Source: Phoronis australis
Taxonomy: Eukaryota > Phoronida > Phoronidae
DNA length: 64,000 nucleotides
Direction of reading: 5' to 3'
NCBI GenBank assembly: GCA_002633005.1
Contig: NMRA01000039.1
Location: 724,335 to 788,334 of the forward strand
The translations under genes were made by a program, and so were the position numbers. Positions 13,152 through 24,779 of this stretch are shown in pieces. The first letter of the stretch is position 1. Every line of letters starts with the position of its first letter. A model generated the notes under the pieces. That model saw nothing but the letters and a program-made list of their open reading frames with translations. It did no database searches and was not told the DNA's origin.

Positions 13152-14559
13152 CAGGGCTCGACATAACGAGCTGCAGGTCGCATTTGCAACCTGAAATTTG
13201 GAAATGCGAGCTGAGATTTTGGACAGCTCGCATTAAGTCGCAAAATGCGACCTGGAATTTCCAACGTATGCGAGCTGAGTTTTTAAAATTCGCGGCAGAT
13301 ATATGGGAAATGTTGAGCAACTCGGGCGATTCCGACCGTTATATGGTTGTTGCCAAATCAAGTTCAAAAGAACATTCATTGAAAAAAGCGCTCCCGATGA
13401 CTTGTAAACATGTCGCAGTCGCTTGAACAAGGGAATACAGAATTGGTCTGACGCATTTTATTGACCAATACTTTCGGCCTTTTGCAAATTTCCGGATGAG
13501 TTGAAGAAAGTTTCAGACCTCGGAATAACACGTGATAATACGTCAGAAAGCAGCGGTGTTTCTACTAATTCTTAAACGACGAAATCACCAAGCTTAGTGG
13601 TGGAAAAACATTTATTTTTCATGTAAGGTGTCCTTAATATCAAATTACGGCAACGCCTGATCGCACTGCGACACTGATCGGTTCCACTGTTAGCGTCGGA
13701 AAGCGGTCCCGGCAGACGATCGTCGTGACTTGGAAAAATGCGTCTCGTTTTTTTATTGCGAAAGACAGCAAATGTGAAAATGACATCCGAATTAATCGCT
13801 AAACGACGGGCATGCCTTTACACGCTTTCGGCAGAATAGTAGAAACCCGCACCGTCGGAAATCATTTCGAGGCTTTTTATTTCATGGAAAACTAATCAAC
13901 TACGTACCGGTAAACAGCATAAGTCCCACATTTTTGTTGTGAAATTTCCAATGAATTGTTTCCGCGTATCAATATGTCATTCAGCGAGTAGGGCAACGTT
14001 TCACGAAGTTCTTTCGACAGAATGTTTTTTCTAACGTGAAGTCGAAAAGTTTGGCCTGCGAACAAATGGAAGGAATTCGCACTCAGAGTTATCAATCTTT
14101 GGATCTTTAACGACTTTGATGGCAGTCATATAGCAAGTCAATCCTAGAAAAGTCGCGGATACTTTTTCAACGAGTATTTTCTTCTTTTTCACGTTGCACA
14201 CTTAGCTAATCGAATGCATGTGTCGGTTAGAGAGCACTGATTTAACTTGCACGTCGGCAACTGCCTTGCGCTCCAGGATCTTTCACTAGAAGGCGCTAGT
14301 GAAGAATGGTATCGCGGTGCATGCATGATATGCTTGTAAGAACTCAGTTTTGCGACATGAAATTTGTGAGTATTTAACGTCGCAAGAGCATATTCTAGGC
14401 ATTTTCTGATGACGTTAAAGCCAATTTTGGTCCGTAAAAATGGCGGGAAATTTTCGCGACCTGGAAATTTTGAATGCGAGCTGGATTTTGGAAATGCGAC
14501 CTAGGATTTTGGCTTGATCACAAAATGCGACCTGGCGATTTTCATAGCGTCGAGCCCTG
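13152..14559. mobile_element. Non-autonomous TIR DNA transposon, 1408 bp (hAT-like)
   Basis: Begins CAGGGCTCGA and ends with its exact inverse TCGAGCCCTG. AACTC is present immediately outside both ends (13147-13151 and 14560-14564), a 5-bp target-site duplication. Both subterminal regions (about 110 bp each) carry several copies of GCGACCTGGAATTTT-like and AATGCGAGCTG-like motifs in both orientations, the kind of array that transposases bind. CAGGG termini with a short duplication suggest a hAT-like element; a 5-bp duplication rather than 8 bp points to the hAT5-type group, which is inference. No transposase is encoded, so it would need one in trans. Its interior is CpG-richer than the surroundings and holds the coding remnant at 13876-14201. 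Confidence 0.85.
13876..14201 (-). pseudogene. Coding remnant of unknown origin inside the TIR element
   Basis: On the minus strand, 14201 to 14034 is open in one frame (key run MTAIKVVKDPKID then ECEFLPFVRR). A second frame overlapping at 14095-14034 continues to a TAG at 13892-13894 (key runs RKNILSKELRETLPYSLND and QQKCGTYAVYR). Joined conceptually they look like one protein segment of about 100 residues broken by a frameshift. An AATAAA polyadenylation signal lies at 13881-13876, 11 bases past the stop. As an alternative to a frameshift, TTCCTTCCATTTGTTCGCAG (14073-14054) could be a 3' splice site and CCG|GTACGT near 13908 a donor, giving a 48-residue exon. I do not recognise the protein. 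It could be a host exon captured by the transposon or a decayed piece of the element's own gene. Chance remains possible. Confidence 0.35.
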
Positions 14560-14835
14560 AACTCATTTCAGGACCATCATAAAAGTAATTAAAACGTTGA
14601 ACAAATCCCCAGTCTTTGAATGTTAACACATTATTGATTTTTAGGGGTTGGCTATTCAAAAACCATAAGGGACAATAAAACAAGTATCTTCTCATCCAGG
14701 TCCACAAACCCTGTGTCACGCTGTGTTTAGCTACACTGTCTAACTGGGACAGTCGTATACTAAGAACAGGGTTCACAAAGAAGCGCTTTCACTGACCTTA
14801 CATGTTGGTTTCAAAAAACCTAAGACGCCGGTACC
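14560..14835. other. Flank of the TIR element; nothing recognised
   Basis: Apart from the AACTC target-site duplication at 14560-14564, no feature is seen. Confidence 0.5.
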
Positions 14836-15060
14836 GTAATTTGTCACTTACTTAGCACACAATATGGCCAACAAATGAAATTCTATTTTGTCAAATTTCA
14901 CCACAAAATAAAGATGAAGAAAATATTAGTCTGTTACTACCATGGTTTGTGCTGTGCAGATGTCATAAAACAGCTTTTGGTAAATTTCTAATAACCGCAG
15001 TAAAGTAATCAGGCTTAGAAAAAATAACAAAATGGTAATTTTGACAATTATTTCTAAGCA
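14836..15060 (+). repeat. AT-rich dispersed repeat, family A
   Basis: Near full-length copy: TTAGCACACAATATGGCCAA, GAAATTCTATTTTGTCAAAT, TACCATGGTTTG, GATGTCATAAAA, CTTTTGGTAAATTTCT, AATCAGGCTTAGAAAAA and TTTTGACAATTATTTCTAAG in order. This is one of the best-preserved copies and aligns along its length with 63785-64000. Confidence 0.8.
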
Positions 15061-15585
15061 GAATAAGCGCATAATTGTCGTAATATAATTTCATCATAAT
15101 CTCAGAGATCACTGAGATTTAAATACTATTAATTATCCGTGTTTTATAGTGTTTTGACAAAATAATGACTGTCCACTTTAAAATATTTGAGAACAAAAGC
15201 TTTGGAACCAATCAATCATGGCGAAAATGTTGGAAAAAATGATGCCCCAGTTGTCTGTACATTTCCGATAACAATTTCACAGAGCATGAAATCTCTCTGT
15301 CGCTCATTAAAACATAAAGAGATCGTTCAAGCAATACAATTTTAAATGGTCTGTAAATGGCAATAGGTTGGCGGTGGGCCCCTGTCCTCCTTAATTGCCA
15401 TGTATTGATTGCTAGAATGATTCCTGGCAGCGTAAACATGTAGGCAAGTGATTAAATGCTGGCATGTAGAGTATAATGATTTGCAGTGCACTTCCAGACT
15501 ATTGTTGGTTTTTGCCAATTTGGTTGGAATGCTCAACTCAAGGCAACCAAGACATTTACACAAGTGGGGAAGCAGGTTTTTTAAA
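15061..15585. other. No gene recognised
   Basis: Overlapping short open frames on both strands (15212-15439 and 15342-15623 minus) without recognisable motifs or consistent splice sites. Confidence 0.45.
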
Positions 15586-16100
15586 TTAACTATCATGGAA
15601 AACACTGCACTCAGGAACCCCATTATGGTGTCTCTCTACACAAATCCCTCGTTACGGCGAGTAGGGGGATCAGGCACACTCAGATGTACGTTTCTTCGTT
15701 TAGAAAAACAAAAATGGATGAAAGTAGAATTCTGTTTTCTCAAAGCCCCAATAAAAGTGGAATTTTATTTAGTTAAAGCAGTACAAAGTTATCAACAAAA
15801 ATAAATGAAAGATTTCTTTATTTCTACTCTGAAACTTATCACAAAATACATGACAACATTTTAACTATGGAAAACAGCACTCGGGAATTCTATTATCATG
15901 TTTCTCTATAAAAATCCCTGGTTATGGGGGTTGGCACACTTGGAGGTGTTTAGAAAAACAAAAACGGATGAAAGCGGAATTTTATTCTCTGGAAGTTGGA
16001 TAAAAGTGGAGTTTTATTTTGTCAAAGTTCTCAACAAAACGTGAAAACATATTTTTTGTACTCCGAAACTGTCACCATAAAATACATGCCATCACTGAGT
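15586..16100. repeat. Diverged direct duplication of about 270 bp
   Basis: Copy 1 (15586-15857) and copy 2 (15863-16100) share, in order, ATGGAAAACA(C/G)TGCACTC-type starts, TCTCTA.A.AAATCCCT, GTTTAGAAAAACAAAAA.GGATGAAAG, AAAAGTGGA.TTTTATTT and AAATACATG. Divergence and small indels are obvious, so this is an old tandem duplication, unlike the one at 5.6 kb. The 118-residue frame at 15448-15804 runs through copy 1 and is not conserved in copy 2 because of indels, which argues against coding. Confidence 0.8.
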
Positions 16101-18230
16101 ACTTGGCAGTTGTTTTGTATAAAATTCAAGTTTTAGTTAACAATCATTTTGTCTAGTAAAACATCCTTTTTTCTAAATCAATTTCAAAAACTGGATCTGG
16201 TTGAAACAATGTATTTGGTACTTAGAAACTCCACATACATTACTGCAATGAGACCTTGGCACCAATAATGGTTATTACCACCCATTCAGAGATAGACGTC
16301 AAGATGAGAAATAGTGTTTTGTCTCATTACTTCTACCTTGAGCTGTAAGTTCTTTTAATCATTTTGACTGCAGTTCATCTCAACAAAAATATCAACACCA
16401 AGTTGAAAAATACCAGCAACAATTGATCATGTAGGCCACCACGATGAGCAGAGGTCAGAAACCATCAGTCAATTACGACTTTCCAAAATCAGGGTACTTA
16501 ATTGCAAAATCAGGGTATTTAATTCAGTTTTAATGCGAGATCATGAATAATAACTGAAGCAGTGATTAACCAGTAATAACAGATTCTAACAGAACTGAAG
16601 ATATATCATCTTCTGTGTCCATCTAATATACTTCCAAACACCAGAGTCCCATGAAATCAAAAACATTCTTGGGGTCAATTTCAAGTTATCAGGGTGCCTG
16701 AAAACTAAACAGAGCGATGAACAAGGTCTAAGTTGTGCTTTTGTCAAAACCAAAAAAGGGAATGTTACCAAGAAACGAAACCAATAATCGTTATTTCTAT
16801 CATTTTCAACTGATCAAATTGCCTCCCGGCAATTGTGCATCCATCGATTCGTCCTTTTGGTGGGTTGAGCAATGAATTTGAAGTCGTGTTGGTCAAGTGC
16901 ATTCAGACTTCAGCCGTCATCGGCAAGTTGTACTCAACCGTAGTCAAATTAGACGCTTCAATGTAAAGTAACAAAATGGGCAACTGCCACACAAATGAAA
17001 GTTCATATCAATTCATCAAACATCATCGACATATGAGTCAGGTTACATCCACCATGTGAGATAAGTACAAGGACAGGAAATAGTAAACAAGGTCACCAAC
17101 ATAGCTGCACAGTCACTGAGTGAGTGCATGTTATTCAAAGAACCAGGAGCTTACTGGTCCTGAATGGCCAATATAAAACAAACTGTACGACTTTACTTAA
17201 AGTTTCTGTAAACCCGTGTTCCGCCCAAGAAGCTAACTTTTGGTTTAGCCCACTTAGCACTATAAAATGGGCCACAACTTGTTGCATGGATTAAAGTGAT
17301 TTCTGGATTTGCAAAGAAATGGCAGTTAGCTATTTGTTGAGACCATGCTCAGCACACAGTCTGTTACAAGCCACCACGTTGAGCCTGATCTCATCCAACA
17401 ACTTAAAGCCAGTTCTTTCGAAGACCATAAGTCAACTCTTGACAAAACCATCATTTGATTGAAGAACAATACAAGATCAATTTTCTGGCGATAAGTGGCC
17501 AAAAACAAACATAGAGAATCTTATACTCGTCTCGGGTTTATGACATGGGCAAAACCTCTAGGAAATTTCGTCAAAGTCCCGGCACTTGCCGAGGGATTTT
17601 GCCAAGGGATTTGTTTTCTGACATGAACTGTAAAAACAATCCTTTTGCCGAAAAACTCGACGTATCTAAAACTTTGGCAACCACAAGACGCAACTTTTCT
17701 AAAAACACTGTTACGTCATATAAAGTAACCTCAATTACTTTTTGTTAATAGTTTTATTCCAAATTTAACAATGGAAATTGCATTTGTAACAAATGTTCAA
17801 GTTATAATCTAATAAATACTCTTTTAAGTTGTAACTTTAAAACTTAAATGTTTATAAATAACAGTCAGCAGGGCTTCCCCGCATGAGCACTTAACTGACC
17901 TTGAAACGGCACAGCTACAGTCTCACCACGTAGTTTCTGAAGTAGGGCTTCTTCTCTGTTTAATGGATGTAGCTATGGAATTTGCCGCCAAAGATGGGTC
18001 CATTTAAGAAGTTGTTTGCATGTCCTTCCCACTGGTAGTATGTACAGTTGTGACACTTGATTTTCAATCATAACCTTGTCACTTTCACGGAATTCGGCAT
18101 TGTTTGGTTGTTATTATTAGTGTCTTGCAGACGATAAAATGTAAGACGTGTGGATTTCTACTTTGCACTCCTTTGTGATTTGCCCATGTAATATCAAAAA
18201 AATTACATAATCAATGTTTTTAACCAAATA
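16101..18230. other. No gene seen; one dispersed repeat at 17216-17340
   Basis: 17216-17340 shares AGTGATTTCTGGATTTGC and neighbouring blocks (CCAAGAAG.. upstream) with 63165-63300 and, in part, 39466-39500, defining a small dispersed family. The remainder shows only unrecognisable short frames. Confidence 0.45.
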
Positions 18231-18340
18231 TTAATGAAGCATAAAAATAGTTCCAGGAGATCAGTGCAATGGGCCCACATGCGAGGCCTGCGCATGTCTG
18301 GTACAACATGTATCAGACCGCCTGAAATTGTTTTTTTTTT
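18231..18340 (+). repeat. Possible SINE-like relative of the 5.8-kb sequence
   Basis: ATCAGTGCAATGGGCCCA ... GGCCTG ... CATGTCTGGTA ... TATCAGACCGCCTGAA followed by a T-run is laid out like ATTAGTGTAATGGGCC ... GGCCTTG ... CGCCTGATG ... CATCAGGCCACCTGCA plus T-run at 5830-5905. AGTGTAATGG resembles a Pol III A box, but no B box (GGTTCGANNCC) is present in either, so a SINE assignment is weak. Confidence 0.3.
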
Positions 18341-18837
18341 TTGTTTTTTTACTAACCAGTCGTGTCGTAACACATTCCAGGTCATGTGAGAAATTGTTTT
18401 CTGTGATGGGAGGCATGTTTAAATCTGCTTCATAACGGAATGACAAAAGTAAAATTAACCCTGAAACCCCATGAATTGTTGGAAAAACTGTCTATGCGCA
18501 TCATCAACTTTTGTGTTTCTACGGAAACAAATCTCCACCACCTTTGACAACAAACGCAGCCAATAGCTGGCACTGTATAAACCATTCCAGGCAAATGAAA
18601 ACGTCCTTCCAGCCATCCCAATTAAATCTACACCTGATCAAAGGCTAGCTAACGACCAGGTATTCTAGTTCTAACCTTAAATATACCCAGTAAATCAAAA
18701 GCGCTAATGAAGGGCACACAGAATGACCTTTTGTTGAGGGGAGTACTGTAATTGGGCCAGTGATGCAGTCTTCCAATAATCTTCAGTACATGCCACATAA
18801 TATAGGAGTGGCAGATAAGAACAAGGTGAAGCCAGGG

Positions 18838-19180
18838 AGGGGGGTACTCCTATACAAGAGGCATACAGGATATGCCACTCGGAAGAGAGACTTTTTACCT
18901 ATGAAAGGGTACCTCTTCTGACAAAATTCCCAATGAAAGTGTGCCTTTCTCTCCACCGTTTCCTATGGGAGCTCAAAATTCAAAAGGTTTCCATGAAAGT
19001 GTACCTTTACAGTTTTATTACCTACAGAAGGGTTCGCTTTGGGACATCGGAACTTCTCAAAAAGGTTCCCTTTTACTGCAAATCCAGAAGAGTTTTTAAC
19101 ATTATTGTAATCTGGTTCGAAAGACTGCAGTCATATTTTTCGCGTGTACCACTTTGTGTACTGTTTCAGCAAAAATTGGT
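18838..19180 (+). repeat. GGGGTACTCC-type dispersed sequence
   Basis: AGGGGGGTACTCCTATAC here and GGGGGATGGTACTCCTTCAG at about 23331 share a motif. Within this copy, AAAGGGTACC / AAAGTGTACC / AAAGGTTCCC recur (18903, 18937, 18992, 19059) as a degenerate internal repeat. The plus-strand frame at 18933-19184 reads through these and is not a recognisable protein. Confidence 0.35.
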
Positions 19181-19218
19181 CTAAACATTAATCTCTACAT
19201 CATGACATTGGAAACAAG

Positions 19219-19482
19219 GTGTTGTTCAAGCCACCCGTGCTTGGCTGCAGTGTTCATAGAGGTAATAACCTCTCTCGCATGAGAGTGACTGCCAAATACA
19301 ACAGCCTTAAAAGCATACTTATACCTGTTTGGTCGAAGTACGATTAATCATAGGTGGAATTGATTTGACTGTTTTGGTGTTCAGATTTCATCCTTCGTGG
19401 AGGGGTTTTGTGTTGTAAAGGCAGCCAGAGTGGCTGGCTATAGTGTTATAGAGGTAATAACTGCCGTCGCACGAGAGCTTCG
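19219..19482. repeat. Two diverged copies of a 70-bp segment, about 190 bp apart
   Basis: 19219-19290 and 19410-19482 share GTGTTGT, GGCTG.C, AGTGTT.ATAGAGGTAATAAC and CG.A.GAGAG in the same order. Possibly an old local duplication. No function seen. Confidence 0.45.
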
Positions 19483-21649
19483 TATCACTTAGGCAAATGG
19501 AAATGTTGATTCAGGAACAAAACCCTACAGTAACTTTTCCAAGGAAGCATGACAAATCATGTAATCTGTTAACGAGTTTACCTGGATTTTTTTGTTTTAT
19601 CGTGGCCATTTTGAAGTGATCGACCAGTGTCTACCGCACCCCGAGCACCAACTCAAGCTAGTTCACTTCAAACTACGACATTGACTAACTGAAGTCTCGT
19701 GATCCAGTTGAAGTTGGTTCCCCGGTTGGTTGCAAGTAGGTCACTTGGAAGTCTTTTGGCGATTAGGTTACAGAAAGTACTACGTACATTCGTGCATTTA
19801 AGGTTAACACAACTATGAAATATTCGGACAACCACTTAGAAAATCATCTTGTACACTCCTAATTTTTGGTTTTACCCGACAGTCAGTTGTTAATGATGAG
19901 CCACTTGAAGCGTCATTACTTTATAACAAATAATATCAAATTTACGAAAAGATGTCTTATGACATGAACACAGTACAAACTATGCTTGTAATAGACTAAA
20001 ATTTTATTAATGTATATTTTTGGGGAGGAATATTATAAAATAGAATTTCACTTGTGTGCTAAATAAGAGATGAATTATAATCCTAACTGTGATCATTCAC
20101 AATGTCAGAACCACCTAAATCATGATAAGGAGAAACAATTGCTTTTTGTCGGAAATTAATTTAACTTTCCGATAACTGTGGTACCATAGTTATAAGCCAG
20201 CACAGGAAACTTAAACAGTATAAATTGTAAACTAGCTGGATACCAATATAACATGCATCTGGCTTACATTTAGTGAAAATCAGGCCATAATTGAAAATTA
20301 TTGTATTATGTCATAGTTCAACAATTACTCAAAAGTGTTACAGCATAATTTAATAAACTGGAAACAATTTAGCCTGTCAAAACACGTGGTGTCATGCTCA
20401 ATCATTTCACATTTATAAGGAAAACAATCCGCCAGAAATAGCAGTTTCCTCAGGTTGTTACAGACAGATGTTTACCTTTATAAACTGAGCGCTAAACTTA
20501 GCTTTCAGGCAAATTCTTTTTACGGAAAACATAGCCACGTTTTTGTGTCAAATGGCCCCAACGTTTCTCCATAGGCTGTCTTGCAATTTGTGTGAAAATC
20601 ATCAGGCTCTACTCCAAATTTCCTCGTGTTTGTTTAACACGCAATAGCTGGCAAAAATTAACGTTTTGAAAGTAGTGGCAAAATGGCGTTAATCACACTA
20701 AAAAAAAGTCTGCATCTTCCCACTAAATTTGACTTCTCAGTATCTCTTGCTGGGTGTCATGCAAAATGGTCGTGAAAATAGCCGTGAAAATGTCCCTGAT
20801 GCAACCTGATGGCATTCAGGCACTATGAGGTGCAAGGCTCAATTTGGCGATCTGCAGCTCGCCATTGCGATCTCAAATTAATGTTTTAGCGACCCGTAAA
20901 AATCCCAAATCGCAAGATTGTTGAAGTAGCCAAATATTTGCGAGTTGCAAGAACGTCAGATGAAGTCAGACTAATAAGAATTCACCCGCAATTATGATCT
21001 ATGAAATTTGTGGAGACTTTCAAACTTTAACAACCAATAAGATTTTTCCCAAATACATTGCACCTGTATAACAAATGTTTCATTTGGGAAGTCATACGTA
21101 TGGCCACCCTCACGCTCAAACTACAACAGGAAGTAAACAGACAGCAGTCGAAGTCTGACAAAAACCCAGTGTGGTGACATTTGATGTTGTTACCACTGAT
21201 ACAGGTAGACTAGGGAAAAGGTGAAAACAAACATCTCCATTCGAAAATATGTGAAGAACTTTCATTGATCTTAATATTATTTGCCAGTATCAAATAAATC
21301 AATGCTAAAATAATTAGAAAAAGCCATGATAGCTGGAGATTAAAAGTTAAACATCTTTTCTACAGGACTGGTGTCAGTTTAATTAATATTCTCAAATCAG
21401 GATGCCAACAATGATGACCTATTCCTAAGTGAATTGGAACACCATTGTTTAGACATAGAGGGACAAGATTAGCAGGAAGATAGGTCATGTCTTAGTAAAC
21501 TGGATACACACAGGTTGTACAAACATGACTTAATTACTGAAAGCTATGTTAAATGTTTACATGTCAAAAAGTAGGGTTCAGCTCTGGCAAGATTCAGACG
21601 TGCTTAGCACAAACTAGCAATGATCAAACAGACATATTGGATTATTACC
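19483..21649. other. No gene seen; two degenerate repeat traces
   Basis: A reverse-strand family A piece (AGAATTTCACTTGTGTGCTAAATAAG) is near 20040-20075. 20833-20905 (CAAGGCTC ... GATCTGCAGCTCGCCATTGCGATCT) resembles the left terminus of the 13152 transposon at roughly 60% by eye and may be an eroded relative. Otherwise plain sequence. Confidence 0.4.
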
Positions 21650-21664
21650 GGGGGGGGGGGGGNN
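21650..21664. repeat. 13-G homopolymer ending in two Ns
   Basis: Thirteen Gs (21650-21662) followed by NN. The gap is almost certainly a sequencing break at the homopolymer. Confidence 0.9.
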
Positions 21665-21844
21665 TTGTGTTTCTATTGCCAATGAAAGACATGTTTTATT
21701 AGTATTACCGTGTATAATGAATTGAGAAAGCAATATAATGTAAATGTAAATGAGAATATCACAGGTAGAGACCTATTTATGGTCATGACAGGATCACATT
21801 ACTTTTGACCTGCCTAAGGTGCCATCTGCACAAAGACTTACCCT

Positions 21845-22000
21845 TCAAGAACAAGTTAGTCCCGGAAAAAGTTGTCGCTAGATTTGAGTGCTGTATGGAC
21901 ACTATTTAAACTAGTGCAACTTTCCCCACTAGTGACAACTTACTAAACATTATCGAGGTGGGATAACTTGTTCTAGGGTAACTTGCGCCGCTTGTAATTG
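21845..22000 (-). repeat. Dispersed repeat, inverted relative of 49595-49745
   Basis: The reverse complement reads GGCGCAAGTTACCCTAGAAC, CCTCGATAATGT, TAAGTTGTCA, GACAACTT and CTTGTTC, in the same order as 49597-49735. About 70% similar by eye, non-coding. Confidence 0.65.
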
Positions 22001-22102
22001 TTGTATTGCCGCAAAAGTAGAGTAGGCCAGAAGTAATTATCAGCTACTCTTACATACAGACGGGATTAGCAGTAGGCATTGTGTGTGTATCTGTGTGTGC
22101 GT

Positions 22103-22929
22103 CAGTGTTCTCCACCGCCTGTTTTAACTCGACGCTGTAACGAGTTTGGATTTTGCAGCGTGGAGTTTGGATTTTGCAGCGTCGAGTTTGGAAAATGCGC
22201 GTTGAGTTTAGAAAGTGCTGCGTCAGGTTTGAACCTTTGTCCAGGCTTGGTATTTCAGCCCTCAACCCTAAAGCAGTGCCTGATTAACCAACATCAAGGC
22301 CAATACAGAACTTTAGAGGCAGTCAACACTATATGTATAACTTCGTAAGACACTACAAAAGTTTAAATTATAATTAACAAAATCTGCAAAAAACTTTAAA
22401 TAACAAACATTTCATGGAGTCACCTAGCTTGCTTAATTGAATGACTAATCTACTTAGTCATTCTAACTTTAAAATTTTGCAAGTCAACCTATAAAAAAGC
22501 AATTTAATTTGCTTAATAAAGACAATTTTGATTTTGACTGACATCTAGTGGCAAGTTAGAGAACTTTATGAGCTTATTAAACTTGACAACAGGTGTCACT
22601 AAAAACTAGGTCACATCAGAACTCATGTTAGTAGTACTTAATATGTCTAATTGATATTAAAATCGGCATTGGTATTATTAAAGGAACTTTTGATCTTTTG
22701 TTTGCTGCTCTTGGTCTGTCAAATGCTTTGGAGAAATTATGAGATGCATTGGTAGGAAAGCTAAACTTTGAAGTGTCTAAGAAGTAGGTCACACCAGTGC
22801 AGTGTGCAGTTTTAAACCATATATAAATACCTCCAGCATGACCATGGTTATGGGTAGACACAAAACAATGTCAATAACTGACATTCAACATTTGCGTCGA
22901 GTTTGGAATTTATAATGTGGAGAACACTG
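22103..22929. mobile_element. Non-autonomous TIR DNA transposon, 827 bp, in a GT microsatellite
   Basis: Starts CAGTGTTCTCCAC and ends with the perfect inverse GTGGAGAACACTG. TGCGT abuts both ends (22098-22102 and 22930-22934), a 5-bp target-site duplication, though the GT-rich flank makes a chance match easier. Both flanks are GTGTGTGCGT-type repeat, so the element has split one microsatellite. Left subterminal array: five units of about 21 bp (22137-22230, core GCGTCGAGTTTGGATTTTGC); the right end carries a single GCGTCGAGTTTGGAA. The CAG...CTG ends, duplication length and subterminal GCG-containing repeats parallel the 13152 element. No transposase: the internal minus frame at 22628-22861 is unrecognisable. 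Confidence 0.8.
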
Positions 22930-22972
22930 TGCGTGCGTGTGTGTGTGTGCGTGTGAGCACGTGTGCACACTC
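22930..22972. repeat. Right half of the interrupted GT microsatellite
   Basis: TGCGTGCGTGTGTGTGTGCG tract continuing the GTGTGTGTATCTGTGTGTGC tract at 22079-22102. Confidence 0.85.
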
Positions 22973-23535
22973 CATTTAAAAGTGGGGGTAAGTCCAACTA
23001 GTGCAAGCTGTTTCCGGGTAGGCTGTGTGTGTAGTTGCTGAAGCTACTGAGGCTGCTCTAAATCTATTGCCACTGTGTTTATAATGCCTCGTGTGTTAGT
23101 TTTGATATGGGCCGGAAACCATTGTACTTAGTAATGTTCCACCAATAAGCAAAAAATTAAAAATATGTTAAAAATTAATAAATAGGCTTAAAACCTATCA
23201 AACACCCAGTTTTGATCCAGCCAGACTACTCAAGCAACTTTGAAATGCAAGAAAAGTACCAGTGTGGTTTGAAGTTGAAAATTTAATAAATTATGACCAA
23301 GGCCCATTTAACTTCAATGTTCTTCATAAAGGGGGATGGTACTCCTTCAGGGAATTTCTGTATACTCCCTCAGGAGGGCGCCTTACTTCATGTGACAGGA
23401 CAATGATTCATGTTTCATAAACTAAATACTCCACAAGCTGTGAAAGGGATTTGCTAAATGGATATGCTATTGGTCTGGCGTTTAAAGGGACATAGGTAAT
23501 CACTTTCAGACGAGGAAAAGCACATTTTTGGAACT
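22973..23535. other. No gene recognised
   Basis: Contains GGTACTCCTTCAG near 23338 (see the 18.8-kb sequence). No supported gene. Confidence 0.45.
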
Positions 23536-23765
23536 ATTGTTTGATGGGATTGGCTTCTTGAAGTTATTAGCTTTGACGAGAGATACAACTACAACAAAAA
23601 CCAGTTACAGAAAATTAATTGAAACTGTACTCACGGGTAAAATGAAAATCATATGTGAGAAACTCTACCATTGCGGATTTTTCATCAGTATAATGAAAAA
23701 AACAGTTGTGCTTTGCAATTTTACCACAAATCACCAATTTTCACCGTTTTCTGGCAGACAATAGA
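23536..23765 (+). repeat. Dispersed repeat, family B
   Basis: Shares TGGGAT.G.CTTCTT.AAGTTATTAGCTTTGAC and, further on, ACAAAT..CCAATTTTC.CCGTT.TC..CAGAC with 55372-55505 (same strand) and with the reverse complement of 26478-26600. The 78-residue open frame at 23528-23764 is confined to the repeat and is broken in the other copies. Confidence 0.65.
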
Positions 23766-24779
23766 TGCAACATTAGGCACTTACATAGGCTTCAAATACT
23801 TTCCCATGAGTGAGGTTTAGCTTCATGAATTGCTCTTACACATTACACCCTCACTTACCCTCATCACCTGCAGACAGTGCAGTACCACACTCTTTGCATT
23901 TCCAACACAATAAACCTAATTTGGTGGACATAATAAGTACAGGTGCACCACTTTCTAACCAAGATTTACATGATCAATTAACTCAGGCCTGTCTTTTTGA
24001 ATTGACTTGACTTGTTGTTTGACTGGGGCCAACTTGCTGTCACCAGAATTCTTTTGATGACTGCACTGGATAGAGCTCCTCGCCTAGCCTAGTCTTGGTG
24101 TAGCAAGGTCTGTAAATGCTATTCCCAAGTCATGTTCACCCGGAGCAGAACGTTAGACCGCGACTTAGCAGGTTGGACTCCGCAAAGAAGCTAATCTTAA
24201 AAAATCACTTTTCTGGCCACCAATTTTCTTAAAGGATTGACAAACTTCAGAAACAACGTCCATTTTCTGAAACATTTCAGGATCTTCAGTGTGCCTTGGA
24301 CTGTATTCAGTGTTAAGCTGTAACTTACTCCAAAAATACTACAGGACAGAGCTTCAGATGCTTACAACTGATCTTCCAGTCTGGGGAGATTCAATTGGCT
24401 TATCCAATACTGTACACACAGTGTACATGTATACAGAGGTTAATTAAGAGATTCCCATGTGTTTTTTTATTCACATCTATCACACAAAACCTGCCATGGC
24501 AGACTGCATATAAAAAACTAGTCTCAATAAACAGGCGTTAAGTCACAAGTCTATTTTTGTCATGGGGAACTCACCAATGTATACATCACCCTGCCAGCCT
24601 GTGATTAGTGAAAGTAAGACTTACGTTGTGTACATTTCCTGGGTATCCATCAAATCGACTGCTTACATGAATACTGTAGGCTCATAACCACAACATTCAG
24701 TTCCAGCCTCAAGACTGGGCAGAAACGTTTCAAAGACTCTGACATGGAAATGAAATGAATTGCTGCGTTACGCTTAAGC
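23766..24779. other. No gene recognised
   Basis: Short frames only; no splice, promoter or repeat signal I can support. Confidence 0.45.

Noticed and set aside
15448-15804. 118-residue frame over the 15.6-kb duplication
   Set aside because: The second copy of the duplication does not keep the frame, so it is unlikely to be coding.
19410-19482. tRNA-like GGCTGGCTATAGTG segment
   Set aside because: Only a loose A box with wrong spacing, no B box and no cloverleaf pairing.
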